Origin: Cellulophaga baltica
GTDB taxonomy: Bacteria; Bacteroidota; Bacteroidia; Flavobacteriales; Flavobacteriaceae
Assembly: GCF_900102165.1 (NCBI RefSeq)
Contig: NZ_FNBD01000005.1
Location: 248,001-312,000, forward strand
Direction: 5' to 3'
Length of the DNA stretch: 64,000 bases
Shown here: positions 51,676 through 60,372 of the stretch, piece by piece
Numbering within the stretch: the first letter of the stretch is position 1
Layout of the letters: each line of letters starts with the position of its first letter
Translations under genes and position numbers: made by a program
Notes under the pieces: generated by a model
What the model was told of the DNA's origin: nothing
The model's database searches: none
The model's input: the letters and a program-made list of their open reading frames with translations, nothing else

Positions 51676-52782
51676 ATGAACATACTTTTAACAGGAGCAA
51701 CCGGAACATTAGGTTCTAGAGTATTATTTTCCCTCATAGAACAGCGCTTTGACACTATCGAACGCATTTATCTTCCTGTTCGAAAGAGAGCCACAATATC
51801 TCCTGAAAATCGCATTAAAAATGTGATTACAAGCGAATATGCTCCAGAGTTTATTAAGAATAACCTAGCAGAGGTTTTTAATAAAATTAGCGTCATTGAT
51901 GCCGATGAATTATTAAATCCAACTTCTTTTTTAGGCTCCAAAAATCATATTAATTATTTTATTCATTCTGCAGGTTTTGTAAACCTATCTACAGACCCCA
52001 ATGCAAAACAAGAAATTTTCAAAGAAAACTTACAGTTCACCAAAGACATCTTTTATGCGTTCTATAAACACATCACTAAATTTGTCTACATAAGTACTGC
52101 ATTTGCCGCAGGGAATATCGGCGGACTTATTAAAAACGACTACAGCATATTAAAGGGCGAAAATTATCGCAATCACTATGAAGCCTCTAAACATGCTTCT
52201 GAGAAATTCTTAATTGAAGCTGGAAAAGAAAAAAACATTCCTATACAAATACTAAGACCGAGTGTGCTTGGAGGCAACATCACAGAAAGTCCAAATTACT
52301 TTATTTCTAAGTATATGGTATTCTATCTCTTTGCAAAGTTTTTTAACAACAACAGTTCAGATGATGCCGTACGCATTACCACCACGGCAACTACGGGATT
52401 AAATATTATCCCTACAGATTATGCCGCACAAGTCATCGCTAAAGTAATTGCAACAGATATTGAACAGTTAAATATTGTACACTCTAAAGAGACCAATATG
52501 ATGAAAGGTATCGCCAAAATATTGGAGGCTGTTGAATACACTAACTTCTCATTCACAGAAGACCTCATTAATGCTTCTACAGGTTTCACATCTAAACTGG
52601 AAGCTTTTTATTATGAGACTATTGGCGTTCATTTACACCCCTATATGACCTCAAAACCTCATGAGTGGGACACGACACTTTTAGAAAGCATCTTACCCAT
52701 TCCAGAATATAATCTTGAGGATTATCTATCAGAAACGGTAACTTTTGCAAGAGGTAAAAAATTTAGAAATCAGAAATGGTAA
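51676..52782 (+). CDS. SDR family NAD(P)-dependent reductase
   Basis: 368-residue extended short-chain dehydrogenase of the NAD_binding_4 (thioester-reductase/male-sterility) group. The nucleotide motif is LLTGATGTLGSRV at the N-terminus; the catalytic pair is Tyr and Lys in YEASKHASEK near 170. Such reductases convert acyl thioesters to aldehydes or alcohols, or act on sugar nucleotides; substrate unknown. Single gene between two terminators. Confidence 0.82.
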   Translation: MNILLTGATGTLGSRVLFSLIEQRFDTIERIYLPVRKRATISPENRIKNVITSEYAPEFIKNNLAEVFNKISVIDADELLNPTSFLGSKNHINYFIHSAGFVNLSTDPNAKQEIFKENLQFTKDIFYAFYKHITKFVYISTAFAAGNIGGLIKNDYSILKGENYRNHYEASKHASEKFLIEAGKEKNIPIQILRPSVLGGNITESPNYFISKYMVFYLFAKFFNNNSSDDAVRITTTATTGLNIIPTDYAAQVIAKVIATDIEQLNIVHSKETNMMKGIAKILEAVEYTNFSFTEDLINASTGFTSKLEAFYYETIGVHLHPYMTSKPHEWDTTLLESILPIPEYNLEDYLSETVTFARGKKFRNQKW

Positions 52783-52785
52783 AAT

Positions 52786-52819
52786 AAATAAGGGCTAACT
52801 TTTATAGTTAGCCCTTATT
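52786..52819. terminator. Bidirectional terminator
   Basis: AATAAGGGCTAACT pairs with AGTTAGCCCTTATT around a 5-base loop, between the convergent reductase and phytase genes. Confidence 0.9.
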
Positions 52820-52842
52820 AATCCCTCTTTATTTATTTATTT

Positions 52843-53862
52843 TCATTCCAATCCCAATTTGGCCAAATCATAGAAAAAGAAATCTTTCTCATCATTCATT
52901 GCCACAAAAAGACCGTTTTTAAATGTTGCATTTAGAGGCACTGTTACCACATCACAACCATCCGTCTCTAAGGTTGATAAATTAACGGCCTTTATAAATT
53001 CATTTGTAGTTCTAGAAAAAATATTGAACTGTCCTTTCTGCTGATCTGATACTATTATATAGCCCGTACCATCTTTGTAACGCGCAAGTGCAATACCTTC
53101 TATATCTTCCTGAAAAAGGGCTCCCCCAAAACAGCTAAGCTCCTCATCACCCATGGTAGGTTCTGCATGATATTTACGGATGCCATGTTGTTCATCAGAA
53201 TAATAAACAAAACCTAATTCAGAATCTACCGCAATAGCCTCAATCTCTTTCTTACCACTAAATTTTCCAAATTTCCGAACCAAAGAAGACTTTACCACAC
53301 CCAATGTATCGGCTGAAATTTTATACTGATACAAGTATCCTAGTTCTGGCCCTGATTTACGCCCTACGATAGCATACAAAGTGCCATCTTTAGGTGAAGA
53401 ATATAAGCTAATTCCCATGGGATATGTAAACGCTGAGTTTCCTTCATCTTCAAAAACTTTGAATCCGCCATTATCTAAGGGATTCATCGCTGGCACGGAG
53501 AACATTCTAATTTGATTTTTTTCTCGTTCCGTAAACAAAAGAACATCGGTCTTTGAAGAATCGTTTAACTTAAAACCATAGGCAAGATCTACATTATTAG
53601 GCCGTTTTATATTTCTAATGGTCTTACTCGCTATAATTTTACCTTGCAAATCAAATGCATACACAGCACCATTCGTTTCCTTATCTGTACCAAAAACAAT
53701 ACTTTTTGAGGCATCAATGGGGTTTACCCAGATAGCAGGATCATCCGTATCGTTTAAAGTTTTTTCGGTCTTAATATCCGGAGCCACTGCAGGTAATTTA
53801 TCTGATTTACATGCGCTCATTACTAAAAAGGACCACACGCTATATACTACTATTTTTTTCAT
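52843..53862 (-). CDS. Beta-propeller 3-phytase, lipoprotein
   Basis: About 339 residues. Lipoprotein signal peptide (FLVMSACKSD, lipidated Cys near 18), then a six-bladed propeller with hallmarks DDPAIWVNP, KETNGAVYAFDLQGK, IKRPNNVDLAYGF and EIEAIAVDSELGFVYYSDEQHGIRKY segments that bind Ca2+ and phytate. It would release phosphate from inositol phosphates at the cell surface. The frame extends to 53916, but the start at 53862 begins the signal peptide. The TonB-dependent receptor gene lies 34 bp upstream. Confidence 0.92.
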   Translation of the reverse strand: MKKIVVYSVWSFLVMSACKSDKLPAVAPDIKTEKTLNDTDDPAIWVNPIDASKSIVFGTDKETNGAVYAFDLQGKIIASKTIRNIKRPNNVDLAYGFKLNDSSKTDVLLFTEREKNQIRMFSVPAMNPLDNGGFKVFEDEGNSAFTYPMGISLYSSPKDGTLYAIVGRKSGPELGYLYQYKISADTLGVVKSSLVRKFGKFSGKKEIEAIAVDSELGFVYYSDEQHGIRKYHAEPTMGDEELSCFGGALFQEDIEGIALARYKDGTGYIIVSDQQKGQFNIFSRTTNEFIKAVNLSTLETDGCDVVTVPLNATFKNGLFVAMNDEKDFFFYDLAKLGLE

Positions 53863-53896
53863 CTTACTTTCTTTAATTGAAATACACTTAAATGGG

Positions 53897-56761
53897 TTAC
53901 TTTTTAAACAAGTCATACTTTAAACCAATAGTAAAACGCTGTCCGTAGTACTCCATCTGCTGCGTGCGCTCTTTTACACCTTGGAAATAACGCAGGGGTT
54001 GATTCGTAATATTGTTAATATCGGCATATATGCTAAGGCCAGCACTCACCTTATAACTAGTATTAAAATCTAAGAAGAACTGAGTATCATAATAACGATC
54101 CTCAAAATCATTTCCACCCAGCTCATCAATATAAGCGTCTGTAAAATTTCCTGATAATCTGGCGGAGAACCTTTTATCATTATACGCCAAAGAGGCATTA
54201 AAAGTATTAGGAGTCGTATTAGGCAAGTCTACGTCGTCTCTTTCATCACCGTCCTCATTCATGATCCCATTTGCAGCAGACGTGATGAAGGTATAATTAA
54301 GGTACATACTAAAGTTTCTAGCAAAGCCAGGCAAGAAATCTAATTGGCGCTGGAATGCAAATTCGGCTCCAAAAATACTAGCACCCTCGCCATTTAATGG
54401 CTGAAAAATATCATATCCTGCAGTACCTGCCCCATACGTATCATCTGTAGTTTCTCCTACAAAAGTATAGATGAAGTTATCAATATTTTTGTAAAACAGA
54501 CCTCCAGAAAGCAAGCCTACACTTTCAAAATAATGTTCTGCCATCAAATCAAAATTCATTGCGGTAGTTGCTTCCAAGTTTGGATTCCCTAATACAATTT
54601 CTTCATCTCCAGAAACTACATCTACGGAAGGAACCAGATCTGCATAATTTGGTCTTGCCAACGTATTTGTCCATGCCAAACGCAACACGGTAGCATCAGA
54701 AACCGTATATTTAAAATGCACTCCAGGCATTACGTTAGTATAGGAGCTTTCAGCCCTTATTTCACCTTCTAAATTTTCTTCATCTGCAATTCGGTTTCCT
54801 ATAGCGGTTACTTCCGTATGCTCCAAACGTACCCCAAAAAGCATTCCTAAATTTTCAGATAGTTTTTGATTTGCCATGATATAACCTGCAAAAACATTCT
54901 CGTCTACAGTATAGTTTTCTCTCAAAAACTCATCTGGAATAGCCTCGCCATTCACAAGATTTAAAGAACCTAACCACTCCTCATCTACAAAAGAACCTAT
55001 CTGATATTTACTCCCCGCTAGAAAATCAGCATCGGAGATATTTCTAGTAACCGTTGAAGCTAGTGTTGGATAGTCATCTTCCAAATCATACTCAAAAAAA
55101 TCATTTTCACGTAACTTTGTTTTCATTCTGGCTCTAGCACCAAACTTCAGTGTACCATCCCCCTGCCCAAAGAAATCTGTTGGCAATTCAAAATTTACAA
55201 ACACATTAAAATCTTCCTCTTTGGTAAACTGATTCTCTTCGGTTACTTCGTCATATTCAAAATTCTCCAAAGAAGCATCAGAAGCATTGGCAGCCGTCAT
55301 TATAGGAAAGCGCGTGTCAGTATTATCATTTGAAACAATATATTCAGAAGCAAATACAAAATAACGTTCATTTAATCGTTCCTCAGAAGCCTTAGCAAAA
55401 GAAGTCATCCAATCCACTTTTACATCACCCCACAGATGCTTACCTCCAAGGCTATAGTTTTGCATACGCTGATCTTCTAAACGTCTGTTTTTGTTTCTTT
55501 TATTATCAATACCCCCTTTCGTCTCACGAGCCACTTCAGCAGGAAACATGGTTGGAACTCCGTCTGTTATTGTAAAATCTCCTAGCGCTATATCTTCCGC
55601 ATCTAAAATTTCACTTTGAAGCCTAAATCGATTCTCTCTATCATCTCTCCAGTTATATATGCTCTTTAAAAAGAGTGTATTATTCCCATCTATTTTATAA
55701 TCCATATTTGCAGAAAAGCTACGCCTTACCCGTTGCACCAAATATTCTCGCTGTTCAAAAACATTCGTATAAGGATCTACCGCTACTTCTTCCAAAATAG
55801 GCTCCCCTTCGGCATCATCTACTCCTGTATTATACTCAAATTCATCGGTCCACTCTGCCTCAACATTATCAGACCCAAAATCATTATTATTATAAGATGC
55901 AGAAACCATCCAACCAAATTTACCATTAGCACTCCTATCTCCTAGAAGAAAGGAACCATTATAGATGGGCTTATCTGTAATAAAATTTACCCCTGAACCC
56001 GCTGTTGCTGAAAGCCTAAATCCTTGTGGTGATGTTTTAGTAATCAAATTTACAGAACCTCCCAATGCATCAGCATCCATATCTGGAGTAACTGCCTTAC
56101 TTACCTCAATTGTCTGAATCATATCTGCTGGAATTAAATCCATCTGCACATTTCTATTATCTCCTTCAGCAGAAGGCACACGGCTACCATTTAAGGTCAC
56201 CGAATTTAATTGTGGAGATAACCCACGTATAATAATGTTACGCGCCTCTCCCTGATCTACCTGCATTGTGATACCCGGTATACGTTTTACAGCATCACCA
56301 ATGTTTGAATCCGGAAACTTTCCTATCTGATCTGTTGAGACGACATTGGTAATATTCATATTATTTTTCTGAGTATTTAACGCCTTAGCTTGACTACCCA
56401 AACCGTAACTTACCACTTCTACCCCTTCTAACTCCAAACTTTTGGGTGCAATGGAAAACTGTACAGATGTGGTCTTATTTTCTAAAACAGTTACCACTTG
56501 ATCAACATCACCATACCCTAAATATGAAATAGTAAGCAGATGTGTACCCGCTGGAATTTGAACAAAAGAAAAGTGCCCATCAAAGTCGGACACCACTCCC
56601 TTTTTTAAGGACGGAATAAGTACGGTAGCTCCGGGCACAATTAATCCGTTTTCATCAGAGATTGTACCTTCCACATTGCCATTTTGAGCATTGACCACTA
56701 TACTATTACAAGCAACAAAAAGCAGGAATAGCATAAATTTTAAAGAATTTTTTGTTTTCAT
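53897..56761 (-). CDS. TonB-dependent receptor linked to phytase
   Basis: About 954 residues: signal peptide, carboxypeptidase-like regulatory domain (about 28-110, GNVEGTISDENGLIVPGATVLIP), plug with GISPQ-type motifs (VKRIPGITMQVDQGEARNIIIRGLSP) and a barrel ending YDLFKK. Its position before the phytase suggests import of inositol phosphates or the released products. Two ATGs lie two codons apart (56767 and 56761). The SusD partner typical of glycan loci is absent. Probable regulator is the TPR-HTH protein upstream. Confidence 0.92.
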   Translation of the reverse strand: MKTKNSLKFMLFLLFVACNSIVVNAQNGNVEGTISDENGLIVPGATVLIPSLKKGVVSDFDGHFSFVQIPAGTHLLTISYLGYGDVDQVVTVLENKTTSVQFSIAPKSLELEGVEVVSYGLGSQAKALNTQKNNMNITNVVSTDQIGKFPDSNIGDAVKRIPGITMQVDQGEARNIIIRGLSPQLNSVTLNGSRVPSAEGDNRNVQMDLIPADMIQTIEVSKAVTPDMDADALGGSVNLITKTSPQGFRLSATAGSGVNFITDKPIYNGSFLLGDRSANGKFGWMVSASYNNNDFGSDNVEAEWTDEFEYNTGVDDAEGEPILEEVAVDPYTNVFEQREYLVQRVRRSFSANMDYKIDGNNTLFLKSIYNWRDDRENRFRLQSEILDAEDIALGDFTITDGVPTMFPAEVARETKGGIDNKRNKNRRLEDQRMQNYSLGGKHLWGDVKVDWMTSFAKASEERLNERYFVFASEYIVSNDNTDTRFPIMTAANASDASLENFEYDEVTEENQFTKEEDFNVFVNFELPTDFFGQGDGTLKFGARARMKTKLRENDFFEYDLEDDYPTLASTVTRNISDADFLAGSKYQIGSFVDEEWLGSLNLVNGEAIPDEFLRENYTVDENVFAGYIMANQKLSENLGMLFGVRLEHTEVTAIGNRIADEENLEGEIRAESSYTNVMPGVHFKYTVSDATVLRLAWTNTLARPNYADLVPSVDVVSGDEEIVLGNPNLEATTAMNFDLMAEHYFESVGLLSGGLFYKNIDNFIYTFVGETTDDTYGAGTAGYDIFQPLNGEGASIFGAEFAFQRQLDFLPGFARNFSMYLNYTFITSAANGIMNEDGDERDDVDLPNTTPNTFNASLAYNDKRFSARLSGNFTDAYIDELGGNDFEDRYYDTQFFLDFNTSYKVSAGLSIYADINNITNQPLRYFQGVKERTQQMEYYGQRFTIGLKYDLFKK

Positions 56762-56782
56762 TTTCATTGGTTATTTACAGTT

Positions 56783-56790
56783 CAAAATTA
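56783..56790 (-). promoter_or_regulatory. Candidate -7 box of the receptor-phytase operon
   Basis: TAATTTTG on the minus strand, 22 bp upstream of the receptor start. No convincing -33 element. Confidence 0.4.
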
Positions 56791-56927
56791 TGTATATCAA
56801 ACACATAGCATGTTTTTTTAATGAAAACAAAATGGCAACAACGGCTTAAAACAAAGGAAACAACAAGGCAACAATAAAGATTAATTTACATTGCAATAAC
56901 CTAGTAGAAACACTAGCCCAAAAACGG

Positions 56928-58517
56928 CTATATGGAACGCAAAAAAGCAGTTAAATCTTCTTTAGAGGTAATGGGTAATTTTTTTCTTAGACGGTATCTA
57001 GAAACTCTAACACTATCTGGTGTTAATCTTAAAATTGAAGCTATTTCTTTAGATGACAAACCAAGCCTTAAAAGAATACTTAATCTAAATTCTGCCGGAG
57101 ACAAAACCTCCAAGGCCTTGCTATTAATTTGATTTTGATATGCCGGATGTGTTTCTTGAAACAGCACCATAAACTCTCCCCACTCCTGCTCCTGTGATAA
57201 ATTAAAATCGATTTCCTTAATCAAGGCTTTAAGCTTCCTCTTTAAATCTATATTATTTCTATCTAACGAATTCTTCAGGGTCAGCGCAAAATCTGCTAGC
57301 ATCTTATTCTTCTGAGAAATATATAAACTGTATCTTGATAATGATGCGTTTTTAACAGCTACTTCCCGCTGTAAATTCTCTTCTTCCAAATGCTTTTTAC
57401 TTAATTCTACCTGTAACAGTTGTTGCTTGTACTTGGTTTCCTTTTCTGTTTGTATCCGTTTTTTCTTTACATAGGTATACCCAAGAAGTATGAAAATAAA
57501 AAAACACACTACAGAAACCATAAGTATTGCCTTCTGAGCACGATCAATCTTACTATTTTGTAGTAACCATTGAATTTGCGACTCCTTCTCCTTTGTATCA
57601 TAAATAATCTGAAGTGCACGTCCTTGATTAGCATTTTGCACCCGTTTATTTTCTTTGTCGATACGAATAAATTCATTTAGGTGAGTCACCGCCAATGCGT
57701 AGTTTCCCATACATTCAAAATTCTCCGCCAAATCTTTATGACTGCTAGCCTCTTCATGAGCATGGCCGAGTATTTTTGAAATTTCTAGCGCTTTTTGAGT
57801 ATACTGGAGTCCCTCCTTGCACGATTTTGATTTCCGGTATACATCCCCTAAATTATTTAAAATATTTGCGAAACGCGCATCGGTAGTTGATGTATGATAT
57901 TGCAGAGATTTCTGAAAATAACCAAGTGCCTTTTGGTACTGTTCTAAATCTTCGTAGACGCTCCCTATATTTTCATACACAATAGATACCCCTTCGGCAT
58001 CTTTAAGCGCTGAGTATAATTCTATACTTTCTTTTTGAAATTTCAAAGCCTCATCATATCGTTGTTGCTTTTCAAAAGATGTTCCAAGGTTACTTTTAGC
58101 ATAAGCTAATTGAGTCTTATTTTTTTGTAACAAAGCTTCCTCAAGTCCAATTCGGAAATAATGTTCTGCTGCCTTATAGTTTTTAAGTTGTAAATGAACA
58201 ATACCCAGTCTATTTACCAATTCAAGAAATAAGCTTTCATGATTATCTTTACCTAATAATAAAATTGCTTTGTTAAACTGATTTATAGCTTCAGAATACA
58301 CTTCATTCTCTTGGCAAAAAACACCTAGTTTCAAGTGTGCTGTAGCTATAGTTCGTGCATCTGAAGATTTTAATTCACTTTTAAGGTGCTCGTTTAACCG
58401 TATGAAGACAAGATCAATACTATCCTTAGCTACATCAAATTTCACCGCCTCCTGAGAAATGAGTTGTGCTGTATTAAAAAATATAAAAAGATAAAGAAGG
58501 AATAGTTTTGAGAACAC
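56928..58517 (-). CDS. TPR sensor-regulator with C-terminal HTH
   Basis: 529 residues: signal peptide, about six tetratricopeptide repeats (residues ~40-300, e.g. GSVYEDLEQYQKALGYFQKSL), a membrane helix (about 332-352), a coiled-coil linker, and a C-terminal LuxR-like helix-turn-helix (LSPAEFRLSILLRLGLSSKEIASILRLTPDSVRVSRYRLRKKL region). Such one-piece membrane regulators control outer-membrane nutrient loci in Bacteroidota. The position directly upstream of the receptor-phytase pair suggests that these are its targets. Confidence 0.85.
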   Translation of the reverse strand: MFSKLFLLYLFIFFNTAQLISQEAVKFDVAKDSIDLVFIRLNEHLKSELKSSDARTIATAHLKLGVFCQENEVYSEAINQFNKAILLLGKDNHESLFLELVNRLGIVHLQLKNYKAAEHYFRIGLEEALLQKNKTQLAYAKSNLGTSFEKQQRYDEALKFQKESIELYSALKDAEGVSIVYENIGSVYEDLEQYQKALGYFQKSLQYHTSTTDARFANILNNLGDVYRKSKSCKEGLQYTQKALEISKILGHAHEEASSHKDLAENFECMGNYALAVTHLNEFIRIDKENKRVQNANQGRALQIIYDTKEKESQIQWLLQNSKIDRAQKAILMVSVVCFFIFILLGYTYVKKKRIQTEKETKYKQQLLQVELSKKHLEEENLQREVAVKNASLSRYSLYISQKNKMLADFALTLKNSLDRNNIDLKRKLKALIKEIDFNLSQEQEWGEFMVLFQETHPAYQNQINSKALEVLSPAEFRLSILLRLGLSSKEIASILRLTPDSVRVSRYRLRKKLPITSKEDLTAFLRSI

Positions 58518-58614
58518 GCAATACCTGGATTTAATCTTGAAAAGTACAAGATTGGCGTAACCTTAAGTTTAAGCAGGTATTATGATTAAGTAAAGTATTT
58601 GGTGTAACGCAAAA

Positions 58615-58646
58615 ACCCTTTATCGCTAATGAAAGCAATAAAGGGT
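58615..58646 (-). terminator. Terminator of rplU-rpmA
   Basis: ACCCTTTAT (58615-58623) pairs with ATAAAGGGT (58638-58646), followed by a T run on the minus strand. Confidence 0.88.
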
Positions 58647-58672
58647 ATTATTTTGTATAAAGAAATTATCTC

Positions 58673-58933
58673 TTAAGCTTCGAAAGGCTCAATAGATACG
58701 AAAGATTTCCCTCCCGCTTTCTTTTGGAATTTTACGATACCATCTACACGAGCGTGTAAAGTGTGATCTTTTCCTGCGTATACATTTTCACCTGGATTGT
58801 GTCTAGTTCCACGCTGTCTAACTAATACGTTACCAGCAATAGCAGCCTGACCACCAAAAATCTTAACACCTAAACGTTTCGATTCTGATTCTCTACCGTT
58901 TTTAGAACTACCTACACCTTTCTTATGTGCCAT
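58673..58933 (-). CDS. rpmA: 50S ribosomal protein L27
   Basis: 86-residue L27, which reaches toward the peptidyl-transferase centre. It begins [22 protein letters not shown] without the cleaved N-terminal extension of Firmicutes, and has the conserved [21 protein letters not shown] segment. Co-transcribed with rplU 26 bp upstream. Confidence 0.97.
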   Translation of the reverse strand: MAHKKGVGSSKNGRESESKRLGVKIFGGQAAIAGNVLVRQRGTRHNPGENVYAGKDHTLHARVDGIVKFQKKAGGKSFVSIEPFEA

Positions 58934-58959
58934 TTTGTTACGGTTTTATTTTGTTAAAC

Positions 58960-59607
58960 TTATGCTGGTTTCCCACCATCTAATTCATCTTGCCATTTTT
59001 TCAACTCATCCCACTTACCTTCAGCAGCTAATTTAGCTTGCGCTGGCCATGTGTCAGTAACGTGATTTCCACGAACGTCAGCGATGATTTCAGAGATTTT
59101 TGCAGCATCAGTTTTTGCTAATTCAGCAAAAGTTGAAATTCCTGCAGCAACCAATGTTTCAGCAATTTTTGGCCCAATACCTTCAACTTTTTTCAAGTCG
59201 TCAGCTTTGTCAGTAGCTTTAGCGGCTGCTTTTTTAGGAGCGGCTTTTACAGCTTCTTTTTTAGGCTCTGCTTTCTTCTCTGCTTTTTTAGCACCTGAAG
59301 AAACTATGCTTTCAATTACTAATTCCGTTAAATACTGTCTGTGACCGTTTTTAACTTTGTAACCTTTACGTCTTTTTTTCTTAAAAACGATTACTTTGTC
59401 ACCTTTAAGGTGCTTAATGACTTTTGCCTCAACAGCGGCTCCGTCTATAGCTGGGGCGCCAATAGTAATGTTGCTACCGTCTTCTAATAAAAGAACATTA
59501 TCAAAAGTAACTTTGCTACCTTCTTCGTTCTGTAAACGGTGAACATACACTTTTTGGTCTTTCGCAACTTTAAATTGCTGCCCTGCTATCTCTACAATTG
59601 CGTACAT
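58960..59607 (-). CDS. rplU: 50S ribosomal protein L21 with C-terminal HhH extension
   Basis: 215 residues, twice the usual ~103. Residues 1-102 are a complete L21 (MYAIVEIAGQQFKV.. to KKKRRKGYKVKNGHRQYLTE). A Lys/Ala-rich linker (about 106-137) leads to a helix-hairpin-helix domain (DDLKKVEGIGPKIAETLVAAGI, about 137-160) and a further helical tail with two Trp (WPAQAKLAAEGKWDELKKW). The extension may add an RNA- or DNA-binding contact on the ribosome. Such extended L21 proteins are common in Flavobacteriia. Strong promoter upstream. Confidence 0.95.
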   Translation of the reverse strand: MYAIVEIAGQQFKVAKDQKVYVHRLQNEEGSKVTFDNVLLLEDGSNITIGAPAIDGAAVEAKVIKHLKGDKVIVFKKKRRKGYKVKNGHRQYLTELVIESIVSSGAKKAEKKAEPKKEAVKAAPKKAAAKATDKADDLKKVEGIGPKIAETLVAAGISTFAELAKTDAAKISEIIADVRGNHVTDTWPAQAKLAAEGKWDELKKWQDELDGGKPA

Positions 59608-59660
59608 AGCTTGTGTTTGTTATTAATCAATATTTTATCACCTATTTCATTAGGCGGGTG

Positions 59661-59690
59661 CAAATATACTGCTAAATACTTAACTAGCAA
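59661..59690 (-). promoter_or_regulatory. rplU: Promoter of rplU-rpmA
   Basis: On the minus strand TTG (59688-59690), 19 bp, TATATTTG (59661-59668): a good -33/-7 pair about 54 bp before the rplU ATG. Confidence 0.78.
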
Positions 59691-59718
59691 GTGTTTTTTA
59701 AGGAAATTAAGCTTAAAT

Positions 59719-60163
59719 TCATTTTAAATTATTAGATGACTTAAACAACTGCATAAATGCTAAGGTAAGTACTACCGTCGTAGCAAAGCCCATTATTGCC
59801 ACAGTAAAAAACAACAAACCCTCTCCCGTATGATATTCCTTAAACCATACTTTAGAAAGTTCAGGTAGAAAGTCAATATTAATTTCTGTTGCGTAAAAGG
59901 CAAAAAATATTGTAAAAATTAGTGTGGCAAGAAAACCGGTTGTAATTCCTGCAGCAAAATCCTTGGCGGTAATCAAATGTTTTCCCTTTTAAAACTTTAG
60001 TGAACTTAATAGCCTCATAAATCCCAAAACCGGTAATTATACTATTAAACGAACTATAAAACCCATTAACATGTAAATTAAACAAGGACAACACGAGAAA
60101 ATAGGCAATTAAACAACCACTAGTAGCAATACCAAACCTAATGGGTAGCGTAAATTTTTTCAT
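59719..60163 (-). pseudogene. DUF4199-like membrane protein, frameshifted
   Basis: The first ~70 residues (MKKFTLPIRFGIATSG.. to TFDYRQGF) and the last ~80 (AAGITTGFLATLIF.. to FKSSNNLK) are in different frames. Joining them at the four-base A run at 59956-59959 (TTTT on the coding strand, one base too many) gives RQGFAAGITTGF, a continuous four-helix protein of ~148 residues like DUF4199. Either a true inactivating slip, a sequencing error, or a slippery site. Function of the family unknown. Confidence 0.8.
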
Positions 60164-60320
60164 AATCATATCATTTTAAATTACTTCGTATAATTTAAGA
60201 AAAAAAAGGCAGCGCTCACCACACAATTCATTAATAATCAATTATTTAAAAAATAATTGTAGAAAAAAGTCCATTTTATTGTAACAAATGATAATTTCCA
60301 CCTACAAATAGTCAAATTAA

Positions 60321-60347
60321 TGTCGATAATCCTTAAATTTATCGACA
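60321..60347 (+). promoter_or_regulatory. Inverted repeat before the M16 peptidase operon
   Basis: TGTCGATAA (60321-60329) and TTATCGACA (60339-60347) form a perfect 9-bp inverted repeat with a 9-base spacer, 26 bp before the ATG. It may be an operator for a dimeric regulator or a 5' UTR hairpin. Confidence 0.5.
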
Positions 60348-60372
60348 AACAATACTATATAACACTATTAAA

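Noticed and set aside
56932-57132. Plus-strand frame opposite the TPR-HTH regulator
   Set aside because: It is antisense to the conserved HTH codons and has no start context or family resemblance.
59719-59976. Small independent membrane protein within the DUF4199 region
   Set aside because: It continues the upstream frame after a single-base slip, so it is better read as the second half of one broken gene.
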